DNA of 64,000 bases from Pseudomonadota bacterium (GTDB lineage: Bacteria; Desulfobacterota; Desulfovibrionia; Desulfovibrionales; Desulfovibrionaceae): NCBI GenBank assembly GCA_023460395.1, contig JAEWQB010000005.1, positions 36,222-100,221 of the forward strand. Reading direction: 5' to 3'. Positions within the stretch are counted from its first letter, which is position 1. Each line of letters opens with the position of its first letter. This document shows, piece by piece, positions 43,732 to 52,649 of the stretch. The notes below the pieces were generated by a model. It worked only from the letters and a program-made list of their open reading frames with translations, was not told the DNA's origin and searched no databases. The position numbers were made by a program, and so were the translations under genes.

Positions 43732-44796
43732 CTACGGCATCATCGGGGCAAGCCGTAATCCCTCCTGCATATCCACGCCGCACATCAGATTGGCGTTGGC
43801 AAGTGCCTGCCCGGACGCGCCACGGCACAGGTTGTCTATGGCGCTCAAAATAATCAGGCGGTTGGTACGCGGGTCTACCGCCAGACCAATGTCACAAAAC
43901 ATGGTTCCCCGTACAAAACGGGTTTCCGGCAATTTGCCCGCAGGCAACACCCGCACCCATGGGTGCGCGGAATACGCTTGCGCGTACAGGGCATGCACAT
44001 CATCCAGTGTCATGTCCTTAGTGAGCGTGGCGTAAATGGTGGACAAGATTCCCCGGTTAATGGGCAGAAGGTGCGTGCTGAAGGAAACGGTAATGTCTTC
44101 CCGCGCAATACCGCCCAGTTCCTGCTCAATTTCCGGGGTGTGCCGGTGAGTGGGCAGACCGTAAGCGCGGAAAGTATCCGACACCTCACAAAACAAATTA
44201 CCCACAGCGGCCTTGCGGCCCGCTCCGGTGGCCCCGGATTTGGCATCGATGATAATGCCCTTAGTGTCCACTACGCCTTCACGCAGGGCGGGGTACAACC
44301 CCAAGATCGCCGAGGTGGGGTAGCAGCCGGGGTTGGCGATTAGCCGGGCGCGACGAATATCTTGCTCATACAGTTCAAGAAGACCATACACAGCGGAATC
44401 CAGCAACTCCGGCCTTGTATGCGCGCACTGATACCAGTGCTCATACGTAACCTGATCGTGCAGGCGGAAATCCGCAGACAGGTCCACCACTTTCACGCTT
44501 CTGGCGATAAGCGCAGCCGCTATTTCCATAGCGGTTTTGTGGGGCACCGCCAAAAATACCACGTCGCACGCGGCGGCAAGGTCATCCGGGTCCGGTTCGG
44601 TAATTCGCACGTCTCCGGCCGGTAATCCCTGTAAAAACGGATAAATGGCGCTGAGAGGTTTGCCAGCTTCCGCCCGTGAGGTCACACGAGCCAGCGTGAA
44701 CCGGGAATGCCCGCACAACAACCGCGCCAACTCCATACCCGTGTAGCCGGTAACTCCGACCAATCCCACAGGGATTTTCTGCACAGAAGTGTCCAT
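43732..44796 (-). CDS. argC: N-acetyl-gamma-glutamyl-phosphate reductase
   Basis: NADPH-dependent third step of arginine synthesis. It has 354 residues. The N-terminal nucleotide motif is VGLVGVTGYTGMELARLL, the catalytic Cys is in RLIANPGCYPTSAIL, and SGATGAGRKA and LPTHRHTPEIEQEL follow. The long form is of normal family length. AGGTAGGACGT precedes the ATG. It lies 5 nt downstream of the DUF1844 gene, so the two are cotranscribed. Confidence 0.96.
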   Translation of the reverse strand: MDTSVQKIPVGLVGVTGYTGMELARLLCGHSRFTLARVTSRAEAGKPLSAIYPFLQGLPAGDVRITEPDPDDLAAACDVVFLAVPHKTAMEIAAALIARSVKVVDLSADFRLHDQVTYEHWYQCAHTRPELLDSAVYGLLELYEQDIRRARLIANPGCYPTSAILGLYPALREGVVDTKGIIIDAKSGATGAGRKAAVGNLFCEVSDTFRAYGLPTHRHTPEIEQELGGIAREDITVSFSTHLLPINRGILSTIYATLTKDMTLDDVHALYAQAYSAHPWVRVLPAGKLPETRFVRGTMFCDIGLAVDPRTNRLIILSAIDNLCRGASGQALANANLMCGVDMQEGLRLAPMMP

Positions 44797-44801
44797 ACGT
44801 C

Positions 44802-45113
44802 CTACCTGCCCCCCTTCACAACGTACTTCATACGCAGTTCATAGAGCAGGCCATCCAGCAGTTTACGTTCATCCGCGTCCAGACAATTCCGTGTTTTTTG
44901 ATCCAGCATGGCAAGCACATCAATGGTGTGTTTCGCCATAAGCAGATTGGATGCGGTCTGGCCCGATTCCGGGTCAGGCACTTCGCCAAGGTGCACCAGC
45001 GCCGAAGAGCCAAGCGAAAGAATGAAGGTGGAAAACGTCACGGCGGGCATCTGGTGTTGCGCTCCGCCACACCCGCAGCCGCAGCCTTGCTCTGAATTTT
45101 GTGCGTCCGACAT
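44802..45113 (-). CDS. DUF1844 family small protein
   Basis: 103 residues. A Cys/Gly stretch CGCGCGG near the N-terminus is followed by the DUF1844 core: FSTFILSLGSSALVHLGE, then a helix LLMAKHTIDVLAMLDQKTRN and LLDGLLYELRMKYV. Function is unknown and there is no signal peptide. AAGGAG lies 6 nt before the ATG at 45113, which decides against the start at 45146. It shares an operon with argC downstream. Confidence 0.85.
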   Translation of the reverse strand: MSDAQNSEQGCGCGCGGAQHQMPAVTFSTFILSLGSSALVHLGEVPDPESGQTASNLLMAKHTIDVLAMLDQKTRNCLDADERKLLDGLLYELRMKYVVKGGR

Positions 45114-45230
45114 GGGTATCTCCTTAATCAGGGCCGCGCAGGCCATAATTTCGCATCATATGCTCATGGATAACGCGGCAGGGAGCCAGTATCCAAGTCT
45201 GTCCCCCGCCGCGAAAGCTAATGGGCCGTG

Positions 45231-46397
45231 TCAGTTGCCGTACTCTGGGGAAGCTAAGGCTTCCTCATAGGCATGCAAGCCCTTTTCCAGATAATCGTGC
45301 GAACCGATATACCCACCGCAGGCGCGGAAACTTTCCGCAAGGGCGTGCAGGCCCGCCACGAGATCGGCCCAGTCCACCCAGCCCATGTGCCCAAGGCGCA
45401 CACAATGACCTTTCAGATGATCCTGCCCGCCCGCCATGTACACGCCATAGCGGGCAGCGGCGATTTCCAGCAACTTTGTGCCATCAATGCCTTCCGGCAG
45501 GCGGATGCTGGTAAGCCCCCACGTGAAGTGGTCCGGGGCGAACAGTTCCAACCCCATCTCCTGCACCGCGGTGCGGGCAAGCATGGTCAGTGCCCACTGC
45601 TTGCGGTACATAGTCTCCAGCCCGGCATCCATGAACATTTTCAGACTTTCGTGCAGTCCCACGATAAGACTGACCGGCGTGGTAAAAAGCGTCTGATTTT
45701 TACGCACGTTATCGCGCTCGGACCGCAGATTGAAATAAAAACATGCCGGAGGTACGGCTTCCGCCTTTTCCCACGCCCGTTCACTCAGGGCCAGCAGCGC
45801 AAGACCGGGGGGCAGCATAAGCCCTTTTTGCGAGCCGGTGAGCAGGCAATCCACGCCCCATTCGTCCATGGGACAGGGCGAAATACCCACGGAAGAAATG
45901 CCGTCTACCACCAGCAGCACATCGCGTTTCCGCGTTACAGCGGCAATGTCCTGCACCGGGTGGAGCACGCCCGTGGATGTTTCGGAATTTTGCACCAGCA
46001 CCCCGCGTATGTCAGAACGGGAGGCAAGCGCTTCTTCCACCTGCGCGGCGGTCACGGCTGTGCCCCATGGCACGTCCAGCAGGACCACGTGTATTTTGTG
46101 AGTCTCGCATATTTTTGCCCAGCGTTCGCCAAATTTCCCGCCATTGATCACAAGAACGGTTTCTCCCGGCGAAAACAAATTGCTCACAGCGGCAGTCATG
46201 GCGCCGGAACCGGAACAGGAAAGGGGCATGACGATCTGCCGGGTGCCGAAAAGCGCCTGAAGCTGCTCCTGCACGTCCGCCATGATACGTTTGAAGGCGG
46301 CCTTGCGGTGGTGGATCATGTCCTGCGCCATGGCAAGGCGGACCTGATCGGGAAGCGGGGTGGGGCCGGGGGTCAGCAGACGGGGTTTATTCAGCAT
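45231..46397 (-). CDS. class V PLP aminotransferase (serine/alanine-glyoxylate type)
   Basis: 388 residues. The opening RLLTPGPTPLPDQV, LSCSGSGAMTAAVSNLF, NSETSTGVLHPV and DGISSVGISP match the serine-pyruvate / alanine-glyoxylate / phosphonate aminotransferase group. The PLP Lys is in LLTGSQKGLMLPPG. Substrate cannot be settled from sequence; the Desulfovibrio role is often given as serine or alanine metabolism. GGAGTAGACC precedes the ATG at 46397. It is preceded by the terminator of the RlmI-like gene, so it is probably transcribed on its own. Confidence 0.9.
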   Translation of the reverse strand: MLNKPRLLTPGPTPLPDQVRLAMAQDMIHHRKAAFKRIMADVQEQLQALFGTRQIVMPLSCSGSGAMTAAVSNLFSPGETVLVINGGKFGERWAKICETHKIHVVLLDVPWGTAVTAAQVEEALASRSDIRGVLVQNSETSTGVLHPVQDIAAVTRKRDVLLVVDGISSVGISPCPMDEWGVDCLLTGSQKGLMLPPGLALLALSERAWEKAEAVPPACFYFNLRSERDNVRKNQTLFTTPVSLIVGLHESLKMFMDAGLETMYRKQWALTMLARTAVQEMGLELFAPDHFTWGLTSIRLPEGIDGTKLLEIAAARYGVYMAGGQDHLKGHCVRLGHMGWVDWADLVAGLHALAESFRACGGYIGSHDYLEKGLHAYEEALASPEYGN

Positions 46398-46439
46398 GGT
46401 CTACTCCGCTCATGGAGCGTTCTGAAAAGTGAAACAGCA

Positions 46440-46482
46440 AAAATCCAGCGGCTGTCCCCCCTACGGGCAGACCTAGCCGCTG
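46440..46482 (-). terminator. intrinsic terminator after the RlmI-like gene
   Basis: On the minus strand CAGCGGCT (46482-46475) pairs with AGCCGCTG (46453-46446) across a 21-nt loop and is followed by GATTTTTGC. Confidence 0.65.
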
Positions 46483-46520
46483 AAAAGGGAGGCAACAATA
46501 TACGGACTCCCCGGAAAACA

Positions 46521-47708
46521 CTAGCGATCTTTAAACACCCGCATGCAGAAACTCTTCAGGTACTGTGTTTCCGGCATGGCGGGGTGGGCAGGATGGTCCG
46601 GCCCCTGCTGTCCGCGCATGAGGAGCTGAATACGCGCTCCGGCACGCGCGGCCCCGCGCAAGATGGCCCGGTGCAGATCTTCGGCTGGAAAATGTTGCGA
46701 GCATGAACAGCTCATCACAATACCACCGTCCACAACAAGCTCCATAGCTAGACGATTAACGCGCTGATAGGCGGCAAGTCCTTCGTTGTACGCCTTTTTG
46801 CGTTTAATGAAGGCGGGCGGGTCCACGCATATGACGTCAAACCGGCGATCGGAATCTTTAAGAAGTTGCAGTGTGTCCAGAGCATCTCCAGAAACAGTAC
46901 GCACTTCCGCAGTGCCATTGCGGGCCGCATTTCGTGCGGCAAATTCCAGAGCCGTGTCGGACGCGTCTAAAAAAGTCACGGCTGAAGCCCCGGCATGCGC
47001 CGCGTTGCAGCCAAAGCCGCCCACATAACAAAAGGCATCCAGCACGTCTTTGCCCTGACAGAAACTGGCAAAATCCCGCCGGTTCACCCGCTGATCGTAG
47101 AACCAGCCTGTTTTCTGCCCCTCGGTAAGCGGCGCGGAAAACACAATGCCGTTTTCCTCTAATTCCACCTGTGCGGGCACTGTACCCATGGCGGTTCCGC
47201 TATAGCGGGGCAATCCTTCCAAATCGCGGCTAGCCATGTCGTTACGCAGCAGAATTCCCGCAGGAGAACACAGCTCGTTTAGCACAAGCAGCACGTCGTC
47301 GCGGACGGAATCCATACCCGCCGTGCTCAGTTGGACGACCAGCGTTTCTCCGTAGCGGTCCACCACCAGACCCGGCACATAGTCCCCTTCCGCGAAAGCC
47401 AGACGATAAAACGGGGTGGGGTACAGCATGTTGCGCAGTCCCAGTGCGCGAGAGAGGCGGCGGCGCAAAAGGTCCGCATCCAGCGGTGTATCTGGAGCGG
47501 ACGTGTACAGCCGGGCACTGATAAGTGAAGCGGGGTTCACATACGCCGACCCCACAGGTGCCCCCTGAGCGGAGACGACAGTGGCACATTCACCGGGGGA
47601 AAACGCTTTCAACGGACTTTTTTCCGTATCCACCTCGTTGCTGAACACCCAGAGGTGTCCCACGCGCAGGCGTTTGTCCTCTCCCCGTTTTAAATACAAT
47701 TTTTTCAT
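46521..47708 (-). CDS. RlmI-like class I SAM rRNA methyltransferase with PUA domain
   Basis: 395 residues. An N-terminal PUA domain (LYLKRGEDKRLRVGHLWVFSNEV) precedes a central EEHEE-like region with YRLAFAEGDYVPGLVVDRYG. The Rossmann methyltransferase has SAM motif I DAFCYVGGFGCNAA, the catalytic-type motif IVVDPP-like ICVDPPAFIKRKK, and SCSCSQHF. The family methylates C5 of 23S rRNA cytosine (RlmI, C1962 in E. coli); assignment to that site is inference. ATG 47708 has GGAG 9 nt upstream, whereas the frame from 47804 has no support. Confidence 0.9.
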   Translation of the reverse strand: MKKLYLKRGEDKRLRVGHLWVFSNEVDTEKSPLKAFSPGECATVVSAQGAPVGSAYVNPASLISARLYTSAPDTPLDADLLRRRLSRALGLRNMLYPTPFYRLAFAEGDYVPGLVVDRYGETLVVQLSTAGMDSVRDDVLLVLNELCSPAGILLRNDMASRDLEGLPRYSGTAMGTVPAQVELEENGIVFSAPLTEGQKTGWFYDQRVNRRDFASFCQGKDVLDAFCYVGGFGCNAAHAGASAVTFLDASDTALEFAARNAARNGTAEVRTVSGDALDTLQLLKDSDRRFDVICVDPPAFIKRKKAYNEGLAAYQRVNRLAMELVVDGGIVMSCSCSQHFPAEDLHRAILRGAARAGARIQLLMRGQQGPDHPAHPAMPETQYLKSFCMRVFKDR

Positions 47709-47939
47709 GGTCTTCATCTCCGGCGCAAAGCCGCCCCGCTGGATACCGCACGCATGCCGCGCAACGCAACCGAACAAGAGCGATCCGTTTCGTCCAGTTG
47801 GCAAAACCTTTGGGCCTATTGTTCGTCTCCAACGGGCGGGGAAGTACCCCTTGCCCCGCGCTGGCGACGGAATGTTACGTAGTTATCTCAGCCGTGGCGT
47901 ATCCCGCACAGCGGCACGGGATGCAGCAGCGACAGCCAC

Positions 47940-50639
47940 TTAATGCGCTTCGTGCCAGCCGTTGCCAACGCCGTAGTCCACCTTCAGAGGCACGTCCAGC
48001 GTTTGCCCGCCGGGGCGCACACCGGACATAATGTCCGCAAGGCGTTGCGCCGCATCCTTGGCCTGCGCTTCCGGCACTTCCAGCAACAATTCGTCATGCA
48101 CCTGAAGCACAAGCCGTGCCCGCATGGCGGCAAGTTCCGTATCTTGGGCGGTGCGCAGCATGGCTATTTTGATAATGTCCGCCGCGCTGCCCTGAATGAC
48201 GGTATTAATCGCCTGCCGCCGCGCTTGCGACTGCAATTGGCTGTTCCCGGACTGAATTTCCGGCACGTACCGTCTCCGCCCGATGAGGGTGGTCACATAG
48301 CCGTGCTCGCGGGCGTCCGCCTCCACCTGTTCGTAAAACACTTTGAGCCGCTGGAGCCGCTCAAAATAACGCTCAATAAACATTTTAGCATCATTCAGCG
48401 ATATTTTCAGCACCTGCGCCAGCTTTTGTGGCCCCATACCGTACACCAATCCGAAATTGATAGTTTTGGCATTGCGACGCTGGTCCGGCGTCACCTCTTC
48501 CGCCGCCACGTCAAACAGAACAGACGCGGTGCGGCTGTGAATATCCTGATCGTCCCGGAACGCTCCCAAGAGTGTGGGGTCTTGCGAACAATGCGCCAGC
48601 ACGCGCAGTTCAATCTGCGAATAGTCCGCTGAAACCAGCTTATTCCCCGGTGCGGCGGTAAAACACGCCCGCATGCGCGGCCCGAACTGGCCCCGGACGG
48701 GGATATTCTGCAAATTGGGATTACTGGAAGAAAGCCGCCCAGTAGCTGTAGCCAGTTGGTTAAACGTCGTGTGAATACGCCCTTCCCTGTCCGCTAGGCG
48801 CGGCATCGGTTCCAGATAGGTGGAGCGCAGCTTTTCCAGCTTCCGGTATTCCAAAATAAGATCGATAATTTCGTGCTCACCCGCCAGCTTTTCCAACACC
48901 GCTTGCGAGGTGGATATCTGCCCACCCTTGGTTTTACCCCGCGCGTTAAGCCCCAACTTGGTAAATAACAATTCACCCAATTGCTGCGGAGAACGGATAT
49001 TAAACGGTCCCCCCGCCGCCGCGTAAATGGCCTGTGTCAAACGATCCAGCTCTTTCTGCACCTCGGCAAGAAATACGGTGAACGCGCTATGGTCAATATG
49101 AATGCCCGCCTCTTCCATGTCCGCCAGCACGCGGGTAAGCGGCAGTTCCAAATCGCGCATAAGCTCCGTCATACCGCTACCGGACACCCGGTCCGTCATT
49201 TCCGAAGCAAGGGCCAGCGCCAGTTTAGCCGGATTGTCAGGTGAAACGCTCAATTCACCTGCGCGGGCCGACAGCCTGCGCCATGAATAATCTCGCTCCT
49301 CAGGATTCAGCAAATAGGCGGCAAGGCCAAGGTCAAACCACCGGGCAGGTGGCACGGCCCGCCACCCAGAACGGGTTCCCAGCAGAGCTTTCACATCCGG
49401 GGCTACCACCATATCCGCCGCCGTGGCATAGCCTGCGAGGGCAGCCATAGGACCAACATACCGGTATTCTTTCTGATCGCCTTCCAGCATGACGCGCAGC
49501 GCGCACTCGTGCGGAGACGATGCGGGGACGGCGTCCAGCGTCAGCAATGTGGGGGCGGCTTCAGGAACGCGGGGCGGGCACAATTCCCCCTCCGGTACCA
49601 CGGCAAGCCGCTTGCCCGCGCAGTCGGGCAGAGCAACCACATCGCGCACGTCCGCGTGGGGGAGCGCTGCCGGCCCATGCTGGCTAATGTCAAATAACCC
49701 CAATTGAAGATTAGCGTTATTGCTCTCCCCCGGTATTTGCTGCTGTGGCGCGGAAGCGGCGGCTTCCCGCACCTCTTTCAGTAAGGTGCGCAACTCATAT
49801 TCCTGCAGAAAATCCGCAGCCGCTTTGCCATTCAGGGAGCGCACGCGGAAGTGTTCCAAAGAAAGCGCCGAACACTGGTCGGTTACCAGCGTGGTCAGTT
49901 CCCGATAGGTGAACATGGCGTCCAGATGGTCGGCAAACTTTGTCTGCAAGGATGGGGCAAGATTCCCCACGTTATCCCGTATTTCCTCCAGCGAACCATA
50001 TTCCGCAAAAATTTTGGCAGCCGTTTTGGGACCAATGCCGGGCACACCGGGAATGTTATCCGACGAGTCTCCGATAATCGCCTGAAAATCAGGCCATTGC
50101 ATCGGGGACAAGCCCGTTTCAGTCTGAAATTCATCAAGTGTCGTCAGTTTTTCTTGCTTCGCGCCGGGATCCCACATGAAGACGTTCTCGCGCAGGCACT
50201 GCTTCAGATCTTTGTCCGCGCCAAGAATTATCACCGGCCGGTCTTTTCCAAACCGGGCAGCCAGCGAGGCGATACAATCGTCCGCTTCGCATCCGTCGGA
50301 AACTTCCAGCCGCAATCCCAGCACATCCACTACCTGTTTGATGGGGTCCAACTGCTGCACCAGCGGTTCCGGCGTGGCGGAGCGGTTGGCCTTATATTCC
50401 GGGTACACTTCATGGCGAAAATTCTTGCCTTTGCCGTCAAGGATGAACCCGAAATACGTAGGATTTTCGTCTTTAAGAAACTTCAATAAAATACGGGAAA
50501 CTATAAACAGCGCGTTGGTGGGAAATCCATCCGAACGCTGCATGGACTGCATGGCGTAAAAGGCCCGAAAAATAAAAGCGGAACCGTCCATCAAGTAAAG
50601 AGGGTCCGTGGTCAGGCCAAGGCGTTCTTTCAGAGACAT
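47940..50639 (-). CDS. polA: DNA polymerase I
   Basis: 899 residues. The 5'-nuclease domain (1-300) has LYLMDGSAFIFRAFYAM, ADDCIASLA, IILGADKDLKQ and IIGDSSDNIPGVPGIGPKTA. A central segment (about 310-490) lies where proofreading sits in E. coli, but I see no DTE-type metal ligands. The polymerase domain has TATGRLSSSNPNLQNIPVR, SADYSQIELRVLAH, the O-helix RRNAKTINFGLVYG and VHDELLLE. It fills gaps and removes RNA primers. No obvious Shine-Dalgarno precedes the start. A weak hairpin (47901-47922) lies just beyond the stop. Confidence 0.96.
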   Translation of the reverse strand: MSLKERLGLTTDPLYLMDGSAFIFRAFYAMQSMQRSDGFPTNALFIVSRILLKFLKDENPTYFGFILDGKGKNFRHEVYPEYKANRSATPEPLVQQLDPIKQVVDVLGLRLEVSDGCEADDCIASLAARFGKDRPVIILGADKDLKQCLRENVFMWDPGAKQEKLTTLDEFQTETGLSPMQWPDFQAIIGDSSDNIPGVPGIGPKTAAKIFAEYGSLEEIRDNVGNLAPSLQTKFADHLDAMFTYRELTTLVTDQCSALSLEHFRVRSLNGKAAADFLQEYELRTLLKEVREAAASAPQQQIPGESNNANLQLGLFDISQHGPAALPHADVRDVVALPDCAGKRLAVVPEGELCPPRVPEAAPTLLTLDAVPASSPHECALRVMLEGDQKEYRYVGPMAALAGYATAADMVVAPDVKALLGTRSGWRAVPPARWFDLGLAAYLLNPEERDYSWRRLSARAGELSVSPDNPAKLALALASEMTDRVSGSGMTELMRDLELPLTRVLADMEEAGIHIDHSAFTVFLAEVQKELDRLTQAIYAAAGGPFNIRSPQQLGELLFTKLGLNARGKTKGGQISTSQAVLEKLAGEHEIIDLILEYRKLEKLRSTYLEPMPRLADREGRIHTTFNQLATATGRLSSSNPNLQNIPVRGQFGPRMRACFTAAPGNKLVSADYSQIELRVLAHCSQDPTLLGAFRDDQDIHSRTASVLFDVAAEEVTPDQRRNAKTINFGLVYGMGPQKLAQVLKISLNDAKMFIERYFERLQRLKVFYEQVEADAREHGYVTTLIGRRRYVPEIQSGNSQLQSQARRQAINTVIQGSAADIIKIAMLRTAQDTELAAMRARLVLQVHDELLLEVPEAQAKDAAQRLADIMSGVRPGGQTLDVPLKVDYGVGNGWHEAH

Positions 50640-50744
50640 GGCATTTCATGGGGGGTTAAGGTTGCACGTTGCGTATTCTGCTGTCGCACTATGCTTGTAC
50701 GGGGAAGCAGGCCGCCTGTAAATGGCGCGGGGAATGCGGACGGC

Positions 50745-51581
50745 TCAGACGAGGTGCAAAAAGCTGATGAAATCTGAAATGCCCCGTTTACGGCAATCCA
50801 CATATAACGCCGCGTATTCCGCAAAGGTGCGCGGTGTACCATACACGTTGTATCGAGTGTCTGGCCCTGCAAACCGCAGGTCGTGGAAAGCCGCCACCTG
50901 CGGATGGATGGGCAACTCACATTCCGGGTATGGGTCGGGAAACGCGGCAATCTGTTCTGAAGGTAGGGGGGGAAATCCCAGAACATTAAGCAGGCCGTTT
51001 GCCACGTGCAGAACGAGACGACGGTTGGGGTGATTGATGGTATTAAACAACCGCTCCGTGCGAAAGTGCTCCAGCACAATATCCACCGTCCCGACCACAC
51101 AGCCCTCTTCCTTACGCCGTTCGTATGCCACGGAATCCGCGAACATGCCCGCAAGATCATGGCCCGAAACCAACCGGGAGTGAACGTAGAGATACACGAT
51201 TTCCCGTACCTCTAACCCCTTGGCAATGAGTTCATCCAGCAAGGAATCACCATAGTTCATGGGGCTTTTATTCGTCCAAAAAGGCCAGTAACCTTTAAAA
51301 AACATATTGGGTAGCGCCAGCGTCACCGCGCGTGGATTCACACGCGCAAGCAGGGCGTCCGAGGCATGGTCGTCCCACTGTTCCCCCAGCGGCTGATACA
51401 AAAAGAGATCGCACTCCGCCAGATGCTCCGGCAACACGGTTTCCCGCAGGTAGTTAGTATATTTCACCACGGAAAACTGCCGCCCAAACTGCGGATGGTT
51501 CATAAGCAAGGCCCGGAGGGGATCACCTTGGCAATTGGCGTGAATGACACACAGTTTCCGGGACATACCGTCAATTGTCAT
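50745..51581 (-). CDS. WcbI-like putative polysaccharide-modifying protein
   Basis: 278 residues. The N-terminal KLCVIHANCQGDPLRALL is the WcbI-family motif, a group linked to capsule polysaccharide and presumed acyltransferase or esterase chemistry. YLRETVLPEHLAECDLFLYQPL and ALPNMFFKGYWPFW follow, typical of the core. There is no signal peptide or membrane segment. No other capsule genes are adjacent, which is unusual for the family; the TupA-like gene at 60.7 kb is the nearest related function. The start is 51581 or ATG 51566; neither has a strong Shine-Dalgarno. Confidence 0.72.
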   Translation of the reverse strand: MTIDGMSRKLCVIHANCQGDPLRALLMNHPQFGRQFSVVKYTNYLRETVLPEHLAECDLFLYQPLGEQWDDHASDALLARVNPRAVTLALPNMFFKGYWPFWTNKSPMNYGDSLLDELIAKGLEVREIVYLYVHSRLVSGHDLAGMFADSVAYERRKEEGCVVGTVDIVLEHFRTERLFNTINHPNRRLVLHVANGLLNVLGFPPLPSEQIAAFPDPYPECELPIHPQVAAFHDLRFAGPDTRYNVYGTPRTFAEYAALYVDCRKRGISDFISFLHLV

Positions 51582-51739
51582 GATGCCCGTCTACCCTTTC
51601 ACCCGACAGTCTGCCGCTGCTCTGGTCATTATCCCCTTCCCGGTGGTAATCTTCCCGTGTTCCCATCGGGATGCCGGGCTGGCTTGCCGCCACAACACAC
51701 CATTTGTGCAGATGCTATGAAAATATTTCAGATTTTCCG

Positions 51740-52624
51740 CTACTCTCCGGCGGCATCATCCGGGACAGCGCGGACCAGCGCCCCGGCGTAGCCCACCACC
51801 CGGTCCGTTTCACCGCTCACATCGCCGGAGGTGGCGTAGCCTGTGAGTTCAGCCGCGCGGGCACCAAGCAGACGGCACGCCACCATAGCCACGGTCATGG
51901 GAAACACGCCGCACATGGTAATGCCCTGTTCGCGCACCACGGAATATAACGCTTCCGGGTCTAACGCGCGTATGGCAGCCAGAGCCATATGGTCCAGACG
52001 CCGGGCTTCGTCCTGCGGCACATAGTGGCTCATATCACTGCTGACCACGAGTGACACGGAGCGCCCCATGAAGGAATATCGCGCCATACAACGCGCCAAC
52101 GCCGCGCCACAGCGGGCGAGCTCTTCCGGTGACGGCACCGCTACCGCAATGGGCACAATGCGCAGCCCCGGACGCCGTTCCTGTAAAAAGGGCAGCACCA
52201 CCTCAAGGGAATGCTCCGCCATGTGGGCCGCCATATCTGGAGCGAACACGGCATCGGTCCCTACCAGACACTCGGCTAATTCGGCATCCACAGGGACCGG
52301 ACCGAGGGGCGTATGCCATTCTCCGCCGGGCCATACCGCCACGGGCTTGCCCCGTCCGGTATGATTAGGCCCCAGTAGCACCACGGTTTCAGCCAAATTG
52401 CTGCGCCCCAGCGTTCCGCCAGCCACCGCGCCGGAATATTCGTACCCGGCGTGCGGCACCATGGCGAGCAAGGTGGTCAGGGAATCCTGCTCCTGCCCGC
52501 CCATAAACGCCCAAACCCGCTCCCGAAGCTGGTTCGGATCGGCAGGATAAAAACGTCCCGCCACCACGGGGTAACGCACATTTTTCCGCAACGGTTTCGC
52601 GGCGAGATCTGTCGGCTGGGTCAC
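51740..52624 (-). CDS. Memo-family (AmmeMemoRadiSam B-like) protein
   Basis: 294 residues of the MEMO1/AMMECR-associated family, which is related to extradiol dioxygenases. VVAGRFYPADPNQLR at the start, AMVPHAGYEYSGAVAG and LLGPNHTGRG supply candidate metal-binding histidines. MAEHSLEVVLPFLQ and VVSSDMSHYVP complete the set. In many bacteria it accompanies an AMMECR1 protein and a radical-SAM enzyme, but here neither is adjacent. The start is a GTG at 52624 behind AGGAGGG. It lies 25 nt downstream of the large TPR gene. Confidence 0.9.
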   Translation of the reverse strand: MTQPTDLAAKPLRKNVRYPVVAGRFYPADPNQLRERVWAFMGGQEQDSLTTLLAMVPHAGYEYSGAVAGGTLGRSNLAETVVLLGPNHTGRGKPVAVWPGGEWHTPLGPVPVDAELAECLVGTDAVFAPDMAAHMAEHSLEVVLPFLQERRPGLRIVPIAVAVPSPEELARCGAALARCMARYSFMGRSVSLVVSSDMSHYVPQDEARRLDHMALAAIRALDPEALYSVVREQGITMCGVFPMTVAMVACRLLGARAAELTGYATSGDVSGETDRVVGYAGALVRAVPDDAAGE

Positions 52625-52649
52625 GAGAGCACCCTCCTAGTACAGGGGG

